Under the pieces are notes generated by a model, which had not been told where the DNA came from, ran no database searches, and saw nothing but the letters and a program-made list of their open reading frames with translations. From a virus: a stretch of DNA of 24,919 nt. A program made the position numbers and the translations under genes. The stretch's first letter is position 1; the number at the start of each line of letters is the position of its first letter. Below are positions 1 through 7,838 of this stretch, piece by piece. The DNA is taken from positions 1 through 24,919 of the IMG/VR virus record IMGVR_UViG_3300009603_000058. One strand, written 5' to 3'.

Positions 1-628
1 CGCCCCACCCTGTAGATGGAACATACACATCAAGTCCTGAATTGATTTGATAGACTCCATCCACACCAGCGCCACCATTTTCGTCATCATCCGAATTTGC
101 GGTAACTTCATCTCCAGAGGTATCCTTAGCAACTATAGTGTAAGCATTCGCACTTGTTACCAATGCAATTTGATATTTTTGCTGTAAAACAGTTTGAGTT
201 ATATTTCCCCCTGCACCGAGTCCATCACTTTGTACACCACTAAAAGTAACAAAATCTCCATTTACAGCACCATGAGAACTGTCTGTAACAGTAACAGTAG
301 AAGACCCATTAGTTGCCGCAAAAGTAATACTATTGGTAGATGTTTTGCGGGTAGGGGTTATATCGTTAAAAACATTTCCTTCCTGAACATATAATTTCTG
401 ATGCGTACCAATTACAGTATAGGAATCACCTTCTGCATCCTTATAAGTAAGAATTTTCCTGCAGGTTCCTATGAAACTATTGGCAGAATTTTTAATCCAT
501 CCCCCTATACGCTCTGGCTTACCTTTCCGAAATCTGACCTTATCAGCGTCATACCATCCATTTTCATTGCTGTAATTAGTACCTTCCTTATTAATCCCGG
601 GTCTGAATGTAAATTTTAAAAATGGCAT
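1..628 (-). CDS. Partial virion protein, resembling P22 gp10-type DNA stabilization/neck proteins (N-terminal part)
   Basis: An open frame starts with ATG at 628 and runs off the left edge, giving 209 codons. The first residues read MPFLKFTFRPGINKEG, followed by a WYDADKVRFRKG stretch and an IGTHQKLYV stretch. From memory, this N-terminal pattern is shared by long virion proteins of marine phages, and it recalls the opening of P22 gp10, a tail-neck protein that closes the portal after packaging. The ATG follows the lysozyme stop TAA directly. A GGAGG lying inside the last lysozyme codons serves as ribosome binding site, so the two genes are probably translationally coupled. The C-terminus is missing, so domain order cannot be checked. 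The coding call is firm; the gp10-like function is inferred from memory of the family and from position. Confidence 0.72.
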   Translation of the reverse strand, partial: MPFLKFTFRPGINKEGTNYSNENGWYDADKVRFRKGKPERIGGWIKNSANSFIGTCRKILTYKDAEGDSYTVIGTHQKLYVQEGNVFNDITPTRKTSTNSITFAATNGSSTVTVTDSSHGAVNGDFVTFSGVQSDGLGAGGNITQTVLQQKYQIALVTSANAYTIVAKDTSGDEVTANSDDDENGGAGVDGVYQINSGLDVYVPSTGWG

Positions 629-1039
629 TTATCCCTCCAAAACCATCAATGCCAGACGAACTGCCCTTTCTCCGACCTGATCTGCCCACTTTGAATCAAG
701 CATCTCTTCTGCCGCTACATTCCATATTTGGTTTTCCATGGCTTTAATAAATTTTTTGAATCCCTTGAGCTTCCCTAATCCTAGGTTAAAGCACATATTA
801 ACCAATGCCCTTTGCCGTTTATCCGAAAGGTCTTCATACCAACTAAAAGACTTTTTCAATTCATCTATACAGATATCTATATCGTTTTGAAGCAAAAACT
901 CAGCCTCTAAATCACTAATTCCACGATCTTCTATATTTCTTCCGATACCAATAGTCAATTTGTCGGCAGAGCATTTGTAAGGTTTTAACCTTACTCCCTC
1001 GTCCCTCTTCAATTCTTCAATTAAAGTTTCTCTATTCAT
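629..1039 (-). CDS. Endolysin, T4-type lysozyme (glycoside hydrolase family 24)
   Basis: This 136-residue protein has the size and opening of phage muramidases that cleave the peptidoglycan glycan strand at lysis. The catalytic Glu is E14 in the RDEG motif, followed by the TIGIGRN segment (residues 29-35). The family motif E-8aa-(D/C)-5aa-T fits exactly as E14, C23 and T29, so this is the variant with cysteine where T4 lysozyme has aspartate. There is no signal peptide or N-terminal membrane anchor, so release through a holin is expected. The start overlaps the preceding coiled-coil membrane gene by four bases (ATGA), and the next virion gene starts immediately after the stop. The GTA-type holin gene lies about 4.4 kb upstream in the same direction, separated by two large exported-protein genes. 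Confidence 0.93.
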   Translation of the reverse strand: MNRETLIEELKRDEGVRLKPYKCSADKLTIGIGRNIEDRGISDLEAEFLLQNDIDICIDELKKSFSWYEDLSDKRQRALVNMCFNLGLGKLKGFKKFIKAMENQIWNVAAEEMLDSKWADQVGERAVRLALMVLEG

Positions 1040-1542
1040 TCCACATCATTTAAAGGATTTTCAAGAATAGTCTGAATCCTTTCCTCCAAGTCATTCCGAA
1101 TTTGACGCATCGTACCATCCATTTCCCTAATTCGGTCATCTAGGTCGTTTCTCGTACCCCGGATTTCTGAGTTCATTTCTTGAAACCGGGATTGCATCTC
1201 GCGTTCCATGTCATAAACATCGTTCCGCACTTCCCGTTGTGTCGCAGATGTTTCTGTCTCAATGGTTCTTGAAAGGCGGTTGGCTTCAACGATTTCATCA
1301 GACACCGCATTAATATCTGAGGCAAGCTCATTTCGGATGAGGTCATACACTGTCTCAAGCCTCCGAATTTCAGCGGTTATGGAATCCGGCTCAAGTGAGT
1401 TCAGCTTCGATTCCGCATCCAGCAGGCGATTGTATAGTTCAAACCCTCCCCACAAAAAACCGCCTACGGTTCCCAATAAAGGCAAAATCAACAGCAGCTT
1501 CCCACCACCGATTCGGATTCCCTGATACTCTACCTCTGCCAT
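1036..1542 (-). CDS. Membrane-anchored coiled-coil protein, possibly lysis-associated
   Basis: The protein has 168 residues. Residues 16-34 form one hydrophobic segment (LLLILPLLGTVGGFLWGG), preceded by a short polar N-terminus. The rest is highly charged and heptad-like, with repeated motifs such as RNDVYDMEREM, RNDLDDRIREM and RNDLEERIQ that suggest a long coiled coil. This layout, one N-terminal membrane helix and a long helical ectodomain, is that of many phage inner-membrane proteins including i-spanins, but no outer-membrane lipoprotein partner was seen. Its start shares a base with the upstream stop (TAATG), and its end overlaps the lysozyme start by four bases, so coupled expression with the endolysin is likely. 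The exact function is unknown; a role in lysis rests on position only. Confidence 0.85.
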   Translation of the reverse strand: MAEVEYQGIRIGGGKLLLILPLLGTVGGFLWGGFELYNRLLDAESKLNSLEPDSITAEIRRLETVYDLIRNELASDINAVSDEIVEANRLSRTIETETSATQREVRNDVYDMEREMQSRFQEMNSEIRGTRNDLDDRIREMDGTMRQIRNDLEERIQTILENPLNDVE

Positions 1543-4151
1543 TATCTATCGTACTGGCTCAAAATCATCTGATTCAATTTCTGCTGTGTTTTGCCGGCCA
1601 TCATATAAAAATTGAATAGATTATCATCCAGTTCCACGCCCTCATAAATTGAACGATCAAGATACCAATTTGTATTATCCTGAATCTGGGATTGATTCGT
1701 ATACTGAGAAAAACCTTCCCTGAACCCAAGAAAAGTAACTACGGCTGTCTGATCACTGTCAAAACCGCCTTCTTCAGAAATAGCTTCCAATTGGTCCTGT
1801 AAATTTTGCTGAACCACTTCAGCCCCCACTCTTTCAGCCAGAGACTCTACTGCCGAAACAATCCTTTCTTCGCTTGCCGTTGGAGGCTCTATCTCAAACC
1901 TTCCGAAGTCAGGGACCTGTTGGGAAAGAAATGTCCCGATATCTCCACCCACGGCCATTGCTTCACTGAAACTGTCTTCAAACTGAATGTCTGCCTGTGT
2001 AAAGGTTTCCCCACCATCCAAAACAAAATCCTGTTGCAACTGCTGCTGTTCCTGCTGCTGTTCTGCCACCTCAAACGGGGAGTCAGCGACTATCTGTGTG
2101 GCAGGCGTTTCGGTCATCTGAATCTGCTGAATACCAGAAGATTGCTCATGCTGGTCCTGAATAAAAGTGTCGCCAGTGGCAAGAGACTGCTCAGTCTGGC
2201 TTACTGGATCGATATTTTGGGAAATACTTGTACCCGAAGATGAAGCATCTGTACTACCAGACGACATGATTGTGTTCCCGCTTTGTTGCTGTGACGAACT
2301 TCCGTCCGATGACGATTGCTGGGATGATATTGTCCTAACCGAGTTCATAGCGATAGATACAGCACGATTGTAATTTCTGCGATCATCCTTTTTACTGGAC
2401 CTCTTCTCTGTTTTTTCCTCTAACTCTTCATCTTCTTCTGCGATCAATTCCATTTCTTCAACAGGATCACTTTCTTCCTCAATCAATTCTTCCTCTTCCT
2501 CCACTTCTTCTGCAATACTGATCAATTCCTCCAGTTCTTCTTCATCAATAAGCTCTTCAAGCTCTTCAAAAATTTCGCCCTCAATTAAATCTTCATAAAC
2601 CTCCTCAGACTGCTCCTCAAGCAAGTTTAGTTGAGCATTTTCGACAAACTCTTCTTCAAGAAGAAAATCTTCTTCTACGCTTAACCAGACATCCGTAATT
2701 TCCATGTCCTCAAGGATATAGTCCTCATTTAGCTGGGCTAAAAGGTATTCTCCTTCTATTTCCTGCTCAAAAACAGAAATAAATTCTTCTTCAAATTCAG
2801 AGTCTATAAATAAAAGTTCCTCCTCGACAGATGGCTGAAAATCCACATAATCGAATTCTTCGTAAATTTCCTCTGGCATGAATAAAGGAAAATTTTCTTC
2901 GTATATCTGTGTTTCCACGAGATACAAATCTTCCTGAAACTCATCTACATACTGGAAATCAAATAATTCCTCTTCCCAAGCTTCTGTCTCAAAAAAGAAT
3001 TCTTCCTCAAAATACTCAGGTTCATACTCGTAGATATACTCTTCTTCTTCGTAGCCATAAAAATCTTCTTCGGATGAAAATCCGACATTTATAAAGACTT
3101 CATCATTGGAAATACCAAGCATGGTGTAATCATCCTCAGTATATGTCCCGTCATCAAAAGTCTCTTCTTCTTCTATAGCGTAAGAATCTTCGATAGCTTG
3201 CTGTCTGGCTAGGGCAGACCCATATCCCGCGCATGAACTATGATAAAGATCATCAAGATCACACTGCTGCAACAGGTAAGCTGATGCATACCCGCTGCAA
3301 TTTACGTTATAAAGACTATTCAGGTCGCATTGCTGTAAAAGATAAGCGGCTGCATAACCCGAACATTCTTCATCGTAAAGAGCGTTGACCCCGCATTGCT
3401 GGTTAAAGTAAGCCAACGCATATCCACTGCAATTCACACTATAAAGCTGGTTCGCTTCACACTGGGATGTAATGTCAATTTCCACAAATAAAGACTTGTT
3501 TTCCAGCGTAGTGTTAAAGCTGGTGTTGTTCCAGTCCGTGTTGACACAGGAACCTGAAACATTTGTGGTTCCCGTGGAACATTCATCGTGGAAAAGGTAC
3601 TGCTTGTATTCGGTGGAATCACCCTGTATTCCAATCAGGACATCGTGCTGGATAATGTCTAAATCTTCATACCTGAACTCGATATTATTCGTACCTTCAT
3701 ACAACAGCATCTCAAAGGTGTTATCGGAAGCACGGTGGTATTCACGCAAGTCGTACCATCCAGCTACAAAATAATCATTACCACTAGGATCATCAAAATA
3801 TTTCGTCAACATCTTTGAGCCGCTGTCGCGGATCAGGTCGGTCCAGAACGGATAAATTGTGTAGGTCGTGTCAGGCAACGGGTCTGGGGTGTAATCATTA
3901 CAGTAAGACGTAGTAAAGGAAAAGCACCCATTCGTAGCCATATACCCTTGGCTATAACTGTTTCCATAAAAATCAAATGTAAATCCCAAGTTAATCGCAC
4001 TGGACCTTCCGTCATCGCTGACATTCCATTGGGAAGTGCCTGATTCGTTTCTCAAATCAATAATAGAAGCCGTTCCGACCACAAAATCGGAGGCTCCCGC
4101 AACGAGTGGCAGAAAACTACATATTGCAAATATCTTCTTCAGGCGATTCAT
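1542..4151 (-). CDS. Large exported protein: nidogen-like N-domain, 22-residue cysteine repeats, very acidic middle
   Basis: The likely start is the ATG at 4151 (MNRLKKIFAICSFL), which gives 869 residues and a classic signal peptide ending AGA before SD. An in-frame start at 4226 would bury that signal. Residues 25-220 resemble nidogen-like extracellular domains (GFTFDFYGNSY, then MATNGCFSF). Residues 231-307 hold four repeats with cysteines at 231/241, 253/263, 275/285 and 297/307, an exact period of 22 with LY and CSGYA motifs. Residues 320-580 are extremely rich in Glu and Asp. Residues 605-710 are Ser/Gln-rich, and the C-terminus looks folded. The gene overlaps its upstream neighbour by 35 bases. 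It is not recognised as a named family; I recall similar repeats in marine phage genomes. A surface or cell-envelope role is inferred. Confidence 0.85.
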   Translation of the reverse strand: MNRLKKIFAICSFLPLVAGASDFVVGTASIIDLRNESGTSQWNVSDDGRSSAINLGFTFDFYGNSYSQGYMATNGCFSFTTSYCNDYTPDPLPDTTYTIYPFWTDLIRDSGSKMLTKYFDDPSGNDYFVAGWYDLREYHRASDNTFEMLLYEGTNNIEFRYEDLDIIQHDVLIGIQGDSTEYKQYLFHDECSTGTTNVSGSCVNTDWNNTSFNTTLENKSLFVEIDITSQCEANQLYSVNCSGYALAYFNQQCGVNALYDEECSGYAAAYLLQQCDLNSLYNVNCSGYASAYLLQQCDLDDLYHSSCAGYGSALARQQAIEDSYAIEEEETFDDGTYTEDDYTMLGISNDEVFINVGFSSEEDFYGYEEEEYIYEYEPEYFEEEFFFETEAWEEELFDFQYVDEFQEDLYLVETQIYEENFPLFMPEEIYEEFDYVDFQPSVEEELLFIDSEFEEEFISVFEQEIEGEYLLAQLNEDYILEDMEITDVWLSVEEDFLLEEEFVENAQLNLLEEQSEEVYEDLIEGEIFEELEELIDEEELEELISIAEEVEEEEELIEEESDPVEEMELIAEEDEELEEKTEKRSSKKDDRRNYNRAVSIAMNSVRTISSQQSSSDGSSSQQQSGNTIMSSGSTDASSSGTSISQNIDPVSQTEQSLATGDTFIQDQHEQSSGIQQIQMTETPATQIVADSPFEVAEQQQEQQQLQQDFVLDGGETFTQADIQFEDSFSEAMAVGGDIGTFLSQQVPDFGRFEIEPPTASEERIVSAVESLAERVGAEVVQQNLQDQLEAISEEGGFDSDQTAVVTFLGFREGFSQYTNQSQIQDNTNWYLDRSIYEGVELDDNLFNFYMMAGKTQQKLNQMILSQYDR

Positions 4152-5403
4152 TGCAGAATTCTTCCTTGCTATAGACCCGATAATCAAACTCACGGCCCTG
4201 TTCAGATTTCCTGAACCGATACTCAACTTCCGTTACCCCTTCAGGCTTGTCCTGAGGGTTGCGGTCCCAGCTATCCTGTGCGTCTGAGCCTATCAACCCG
4301 TTATAGGGACAAGGGGTTCCAGCCATCTCCATTGCCTCAAAAACACGCGAGTCCTGACACATCAGGCTGACTGCCGCGACCTTCATTCCCATATCGTAGA
4401 TTGTTTTAGATAACTTGATTCGTTCACAATTCTCGTCCCGAATACTTCTGCCTCCAGAAAACCCTAAAATCTGAGTCTGTACTGCACCGCTGACTCCAGT
4501 TGTACACAAGTCCTGAGAATAAGAACTACCTATACTGGGAGCAATCGCACTTGGTGGTGGACTGGTTATTTCCTGCTCAATCCTCTGAACAGTCTCATTA
4601 CGGTTAATATTTTCATTTCTATTGGTATTATTAGATACATTCGTATTATTTGTGGTAACTTCAGAAGAAGAGTTACTTTCTGAAGTACTAGAATTTACAT
4701 TGGTGTTGGTATTGCTAGAAACCGCTGAACTGCTGCTTGTACTATTTGTAGTATTTACATTATTACTATTTACACTCTGGTTAATATTTGAATTATTATT
4801 GTTTGTATTTGTTGATTCTGAGGTTGAGCTTACCGTTGAATTATTTACATTAGTATTGTTACTGGTATTGTTATTTATATTCGTATTGCTATTGGTGCTG
4901 GTTGCTACTGAGTTATTAGTATTTACATTTGTGTTGGAATTCGTATTGCTTGAAGTATTAGTATTCACATTCACATTATTATTATTATTGGTATTAGTTG
5001 ATGTTCCAGTGTAAACAGTCGTATTGTCATTATTATTGTTATTTGTATTGGTATTTGTAGAACTGGCAGTTGAGGTTGTCGTATTCGTATTTACATTGGT
5101 ATTTGAATTTGTATTACTAGTACCTCCAGAAGAAACATTATTATTTGTATTTACATTTGTCGCAGTACTCGTATTCGTATTTACATTGGTATTTGAATTT
5201 GTGTTCGTATTTACATTGGTATTTGAATTTGTATTGGTAGCTGTAGATGTTGCGGTACTGGTAGTAGTTGTCGCCAAAGAATTTGCTTCACAAAATTCAG
5301 TGCCAGCAGTGCAAGTACCACTTTGTTGGGCTGCAGCATTTGGTAAAAAAAAAGTTATCAAACAACCAATACCGATCAGTACTATAAATAGAATATTCCT
5401 CAT
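4117..5403 (-). CDS. Exported Asn/Thr-rich low-complexity protein with conserved C-terminal domain
   Basis: The protein has 428 residues. The first 25 form a signal peptide (ILFIVLIGIGCLITFFL, cleavage after NAAA). Residues about 45-285 consist almost only of Asn, Thr, Ser and Val in NTNTNVNTN-type runs, encoded by imperfect repeats including three exact 29-base copies at 5084, 5174 and 5204. Residues 285-428 return to normal composition with several cysteines (QDLC, SLMCQDSRVF, GTPCPYNG, EEFCNE, EDICNM), which suggests a disulfide-bonded domain. The ribosome binding site is weak (GGAA). It lies between the holin and the acidic cysteine-repeat gene, and both products carry export signals. The linker could be a flexible spacer or a glycosylation-like region; this is inference. 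No family name is recognised. Confidence 0.85.
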   Translation of the reverse strand: MRNILFIVLIGIGCLITFFLPNAAAQQSGTCTAGTEFCEANSLATTTTSTATSTATNTNSNTNVNTNTNSNTNVNTNTSTATNVNTNNNVSSGGTSNTNSNTNVNTNTTTSTASSTNTNTNNNNNDNTTVYTGTSTNTNNNNNVNVNTNTSSNTNSNTNVNTNNSVATSTNSNTNINNNTSNNTNVNNSTVSSTSESTNTNNNNSNINQSVNSNNVNTTNSTSSSSAVSSNTNTNVNSSTSESNSSSEVTTNNTNVSNNTNRNENINRNETVQRIEQEITSPPPSAIAPSIGSSYSQDLCTTGVSGAVQTQILGFSGGRSIRDENCERIKLSKTIYDMGMKVAAVSLMCQDSRVFEAMEMAGTPCPYNGLIGSDAQDSWDRNPQDKPEGVTEVEYRFRKSEQGREFDYRVYSKEEFCNESPEEDICNM

Positions 5404-5429
5404 AGGAGATTCCAGACAGATAAAAGATA

Positions 5430-5816
5430 TTAATTCTCTCTTGAGACGCTTTTCATTTTCTCAAACGTCCTGAGTCCGCCCAAGCCGAGCATTCCCATCA
5501 AAATGGTAGAAAGTTGACTAAAATCAAATTCTGGCAATTCCTGTTCAATGCCAGCTAACGCAAAACCGAACTGCACTAATGGAGCTAATATGAAGTGGTA
5601 ACTTAATGCCACTCCAGTGACCCAGCCAACGAAGGGCCTCCAGCCAGCGACAAAAATACTTTTGTGGGCTGCTTCAGTCTTGTTCACATCAATTTGGGCA
5701 AGATTCGCGTTATGGATCGACATACTCAACTCATGGTTAAGTTTTTCCCGCAAATCCTTATCAGGAACCATTTTGTCAACGATTCCAGTAATCGGTCCAA
5801 TTAATTTATCAAACAT
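5430..5816 (-). CDS. Holin of the three-TM / gene-transfer-agent release type
   Basis: The start chosen is the ATG at 5816 (MFDKLIGPITGIVDK), one base after the stop of the nuclease gene, with GGAAG eight bases upstream. An in-frame upstream ATG at 5855 lies inside the neighbour and lacks support. The product has 128 residues. After an amphipathic N-terminus comes the family hallmark SIFVAGWRPFVGWVTG (residues 53-68), then hydrophobic segments at about 62-90 and 100-116 and a charged tail. This matches the 'holin of 3TMs, for gene-transfer release' family, which forms inner-membrane lesions that let the endolysin reach the wall. The lysozyme gene lies downstream in the same direction. Confidence 0.88.
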   Translation of the reverse strand: MFDKLIGPITGIVDKMVPDKDLREKLNHELSMSIHNANLAQIDVNKTEAAHKSIFVAGWRPFVGWVTGVALSYHFILAPLVQFGFALAGIEQELPEFDFSQLSTILMGMLGLGGLRTFEKMKSVSREN

Positions 5817-5817
5817 T

Positions 5818-6246
5818 TTATGCGCTTCCAATTGGAGAAAAGGAACCAATCTCAATCAATTTCTTCCGATTTTCCATATGTTGATTTTCAACATCTTTCT
5901 TGCTTTGTCCTGAATATTCCACAGCAAGGTAATTATTAATCATTAACTGGTTTATATTTATTTTGTCTACGATTACAGAGGCAAGAACCCTACCAAATTT
6001 TCCTCTAGAATCTTTCAGTTTGGTCCTCAAGACAACATTTTTTCCATTCTCTATCTCATTCTTCAAAAAATCCTTAGCCAAATTTCCTCTGACCTTTTCA
6101 TCTTTATCCCTTGTTCTTGATTCTGGGGTATCGATGCCATAAAGGCGTACCCTGCATTTATGCAAGATATTAAATCCTAAATCGAGGGTGGCATCTATCG
6201 TATCCCCATCTACCACTCTGTTAACTTCACATTTGTATTCATACAT
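5818..6246 (-). CDS. Staphylococcal nuclease-like (thermonuclease fold) nuclease
   Basis: Starting from the ATG at 6246 (MYEYKCEVNRVVDGDT), the protein has 142 residues, close to a single SNase domain. All active-site positions of the family are visible: D15 in VVDGDT, R34, D39, T40 and E42 in RLYGIDTPE, and R86 in FGRVLAS. SNase enzymes cut DNA and RNA with calcium. No signal peptide is present with this start. A longer in-frame reading from 6312 adds residues that overlap the upstream gene and do not belong to the fold. The gene overlaps the PDDEXK nuclease gene by eight bases and ends one base before the holin start, so it is expressed with lysis genes. Host DNA degradation or superinfection control are possible roles, neither shown here. 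Confidence 0.9.
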   Translation of the reverse strand: MYEYKCEVNRVVDGDTIDATLDLGFNILHKCRVRLYGIDTPESRTRDKDEKVRGNLAKDFLKNEIENGKNVVLRTKLKDSRGKFGRVLASVIVDKININQLMINNYLAVEYSGQSKKDVENQHMENRKKLIEIGSFSPIGSA

Positions 6247-6679
6247 CGGTTTTTTCTTCGTGTAATCTAATGTCTTCTTGATATAGTGTTTCCAACAAAT
6301 ATATAAAATCACCGAATGATAAATCTACGGTTATACGTTCATCGGATAAAACAGGGTTAAGACTTTTCGCAAGAACCCTGACCTTCACAGGTCTATAATC
6401 AAACTTATAAATTAAAGCAGGTATGTCCCCATTCTTGCAGGAATTCATTACCTGATCCCACCAAGCATCTTTTAATTCAGCGCCCTTTGCATATCGCTTG
6501 CACTCGATATTCCATCTACCAAACCTCAAGTCTGGTAATTGCTTTGTCCTTGTCTGCTCAAGTATTCTTTTTACTGGCTTTTCAAGAAGTAAATGTCCAA
6601 CTAAAAGAGTGGCTATCGACCTCTCAAACGATGCACCTTTGTTTCTGGAATTAACTGGCACTTTAGAAATAAATACCAA
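6239..6679 (-). CDS. PDDEXK-fold nuclease, Holliday-junction-resolvase-like
   Basis: This protein has up to 146 residues with the residue order of small PDDEXK endonucleases: E19 in KGASFERSIA, D50 in LPDLRFG, and E59-x-K61 in NIECKRYAKG. A DAWWDQVMNSC helix follows, then a hydrophobic strand (PALIYKFD). Phage proteins of this shape are usually annotated as Holliday-junction resolvase-like nucleases that trim branched DNA before packaging. The start is uncertain. No ATG is available: the frame opens with TTG at 6679, overlapping the upstream gene by 17 bases, or GTG at 6661 just after that gene's stop; neither has a clear Shine-Dalgarno. It lies in a tight leftward run with the SNase-like gene, an unusual pair of nucleases beside a holin. 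Confidence 0.85.
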   Translation of the reverse strand: MVFISKVPVNSRNKGASFERSIATLLVGHLLLEKPVKRILEQTRTKQLPDLRFGRWNIECKRYAKGAELKDAWWDQVMNSCKNGDIPALIYKFDYRPVKVRVLAKSLNPVLSDERITVDLSFGDFIYLLETLYQEDIRLHEEKTDV

Positions 6680-6929
6680 ATAAATGGGCTATAGCAGTAG
6701 CAAAAACAGTACCAACAACAAGCCAAGCAAGCTTTTCCCATCTGGCAGAATGAGCATTACTGGTTACCATTAATTGTTCACTCATTGATCTAAGATGCTT
6801 GATTTCAGACACAGCTTCAGACCAACGCTCTCCGCATTCTTTTTCATGTTTTTCTATTTTTTCCAGAGACTGCAAAGCAACTTCCATTGCGCGTTTACCT
6901 GCTAATTCCCGTCTTTGAGATTTATTCAC
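6663..6929 (-). CDS. Small tail-anchored membrane protein with helical ectodomain (XhlA-like layout)
   Basis: The product has 88 residues. It starts with GTG at 6929, well placed behind GGGAG, and immediately follows the stop of the 58-residue gene. Residues 1-65 are charged and helical (LQSLEKIEKHEKECGERW), and residues 68-86 form one C-terminal membrane segment (LAWLVVGTVFATAIAHLF). This order, a coiled coil followed by a C-terminal membrane helix, resembles XhlA-type haemolysin/holin-associated proteins. That is a layout match only; no diagnostic motif is visible. It sits upstream of the nucleases and holin, so a part in membrane disruption at lysis is possible. Confidence 0.8.
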   Translation of the reverse strand: MNKSQRRELAGKRAMEVALQSLEKIEKHEKECGERWSEAVSEIKHLRSMSEQLMVTSNAHSARWEKLAWLVVGTVFATAIAHLFGIYF

Positions 6930-7106
6930 TTATCTCCCACTCTCCTTGGCTCTTCCAATATTAATTGCAAGGATATCTACAAACTTATACAGCTTACCGA
7001 TCCATATATCATCTTTTGGAGTCGGTGTAATAGCAGCTACAATACTTGCGATAGTGACAATCAAAGTAACAACAGAAATAATATTCAAAACCATACCCAT
7101 ATCCAT
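6930..7106 (-). CDS. Small membrane protein, 58 residues (below usual ORF cutoff)
   Basis: A complete small frame runs from ATG at 7106 to TAA at 6930, read as MDMGMVLNIISVV to NIGRAKESGR. Residues 5-26 form one hydrophobic helix (MVLNIISVVTLIVTIASIVA), followed by the motif TPTPKDDIWIGKLYKFVDILAINIG. I recall this TPKDD-x-GK-KxVD pattern in many small proteins of marine and other phages, so I consider it a real gene. GGGGG stands just upstream, better spaced for the second ATG at 7100. The stop is followed at once by the GTG of the next gene, and the oxygenase stop lies six bases upstream. A one-TM protein next to another membrane protein in a lysis region could be a holin-like accessory; that is inference. 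Confidence 0.83.
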   Translation of the reverse strand: MDMGMVLNIISVVTLIVTIASIVAAITPTPKDDIWIGKLYKFVDILAINIGRAKESGR

Positions 7107-7112
7107 TTCCCC

Positions 7113-7832
7113 CTAGTTGACCTGATTCGTCTGGCCCGTATCCGTGTCTGTCAGGTTCCAGACATTCAAATTAGCAGCCACAGTCCTGCGCTCACCCGCA
7201 CCCTTAAACGGGTAGACCAGATGCTGCAACCATGACGGGAACATATATAGCTTCCCGACCTCTGGCTGTAAAGATGTGCATTGCGGTGGCCGTAGCCGTT
7301 CCACATCCATGAGTGAATTTCTCCCGTACTGGAAGCACAGATACCCGTCACAATCGCCGCTGGAATTATAGAGGCTGTAATTCGGTGTACCAGCAGTGGG
7401 CTGATCTAATATCTGCTGCGGAACCTTTGTCCAGCCAGTCACAGAAATACCCATGATTGTTTTAGTGCCGTGGTCGTGAATCGGATTGTAATCCCCCTCA
7501 AAACTATGGACTGACCAGAGTTCGTCCACCTCCACCTTACGGGTTCCTGAAAACATATTTCCAGTCTGTTCCGCAAAATGCTTCACATATTCAATACCCA
7601 TCCCGCTGATCAGACTGCAAAACTCCTCCAGTTCAGGAGCCGTGTAGTCCATTGTCAACTGTTGTCCACGGTCAATCTGACCCACAAGCGTCCCTGCGTG
7701 GGAATGGCGGTCATCGCTCTCCAGTAACCTGTCAAGATAATCATTTATGCCATCCACCATATCGGGCGGAAGGTTAGTCTCCAGCATGAAGGCAGCAGGT
7801 AAAGACCAGATATTGATGTTAACTTCAGGCAT
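7113..7832 (-). CDS. Phage 2-oxoglutarate/Fe(II)-dependent oxygenase-like protein
   Basis: This protein has 239 residues. The double-stranded beta-helix signature of the phage 2OG-Fe(II) oxygenase family (2OG-FeII_Oxy_5 type) is visible: NPIHDHG with H119 and H121, then the second metal-side motif FPSWLQHLVYPF with H204, and R215/R216 in GERRTVAANLNV, which would bind 2-oxoglutarate. These enzymes hydroxylate proteins, nucleic acids or small molecules in the cytoplasm; the substrate cannot be told from sequence. The ATG at 7832 has GGAGG ten bases upstream. It lies just downstream of the tail fibre gene and a small helical protein gene, as in many marine phages where such oxygenases sit among structural genes. 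Modification of a virion or host protein is possible but not shown. Confidence 0.86.
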   Translation of the reverse strand: MPEVNINIWSLPAAFMLETNLPPDMVDGINDYLDRLLESDDRHSHAGTLVGQIDRGQQLTMDYTAPELEEFCSLISGMGIEYVKHFAEQTGNMFSGTRKVEVDELWSVHSFEGDYNPIHDHGTKTIMGISVTGWTKVPQQILDQPTAGTPNYSLYNSSGDCDGYLCFQYGRNSLMDVERLRPPQCTSLQPEVGKLYMFPSWLQHLVYPFKGAGERRTVAANLNVWNLTDTDTGQTNQVN

Positions 7833-7838
7833 GGAAAA

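Noticed and set aside
194-619. Two plus-strand frames at the left edge
   Set aside because: They lie opposite the partial gp10-like gene, which has a proper ribosome binding site and a recognisable start.
4622-5473. Two long plus-strand frames rich in Leu, Val and Phe
   Set aside because: They are the complement of the Asn/Thr repeat codons; their hydrophobic look is a composition artefact.
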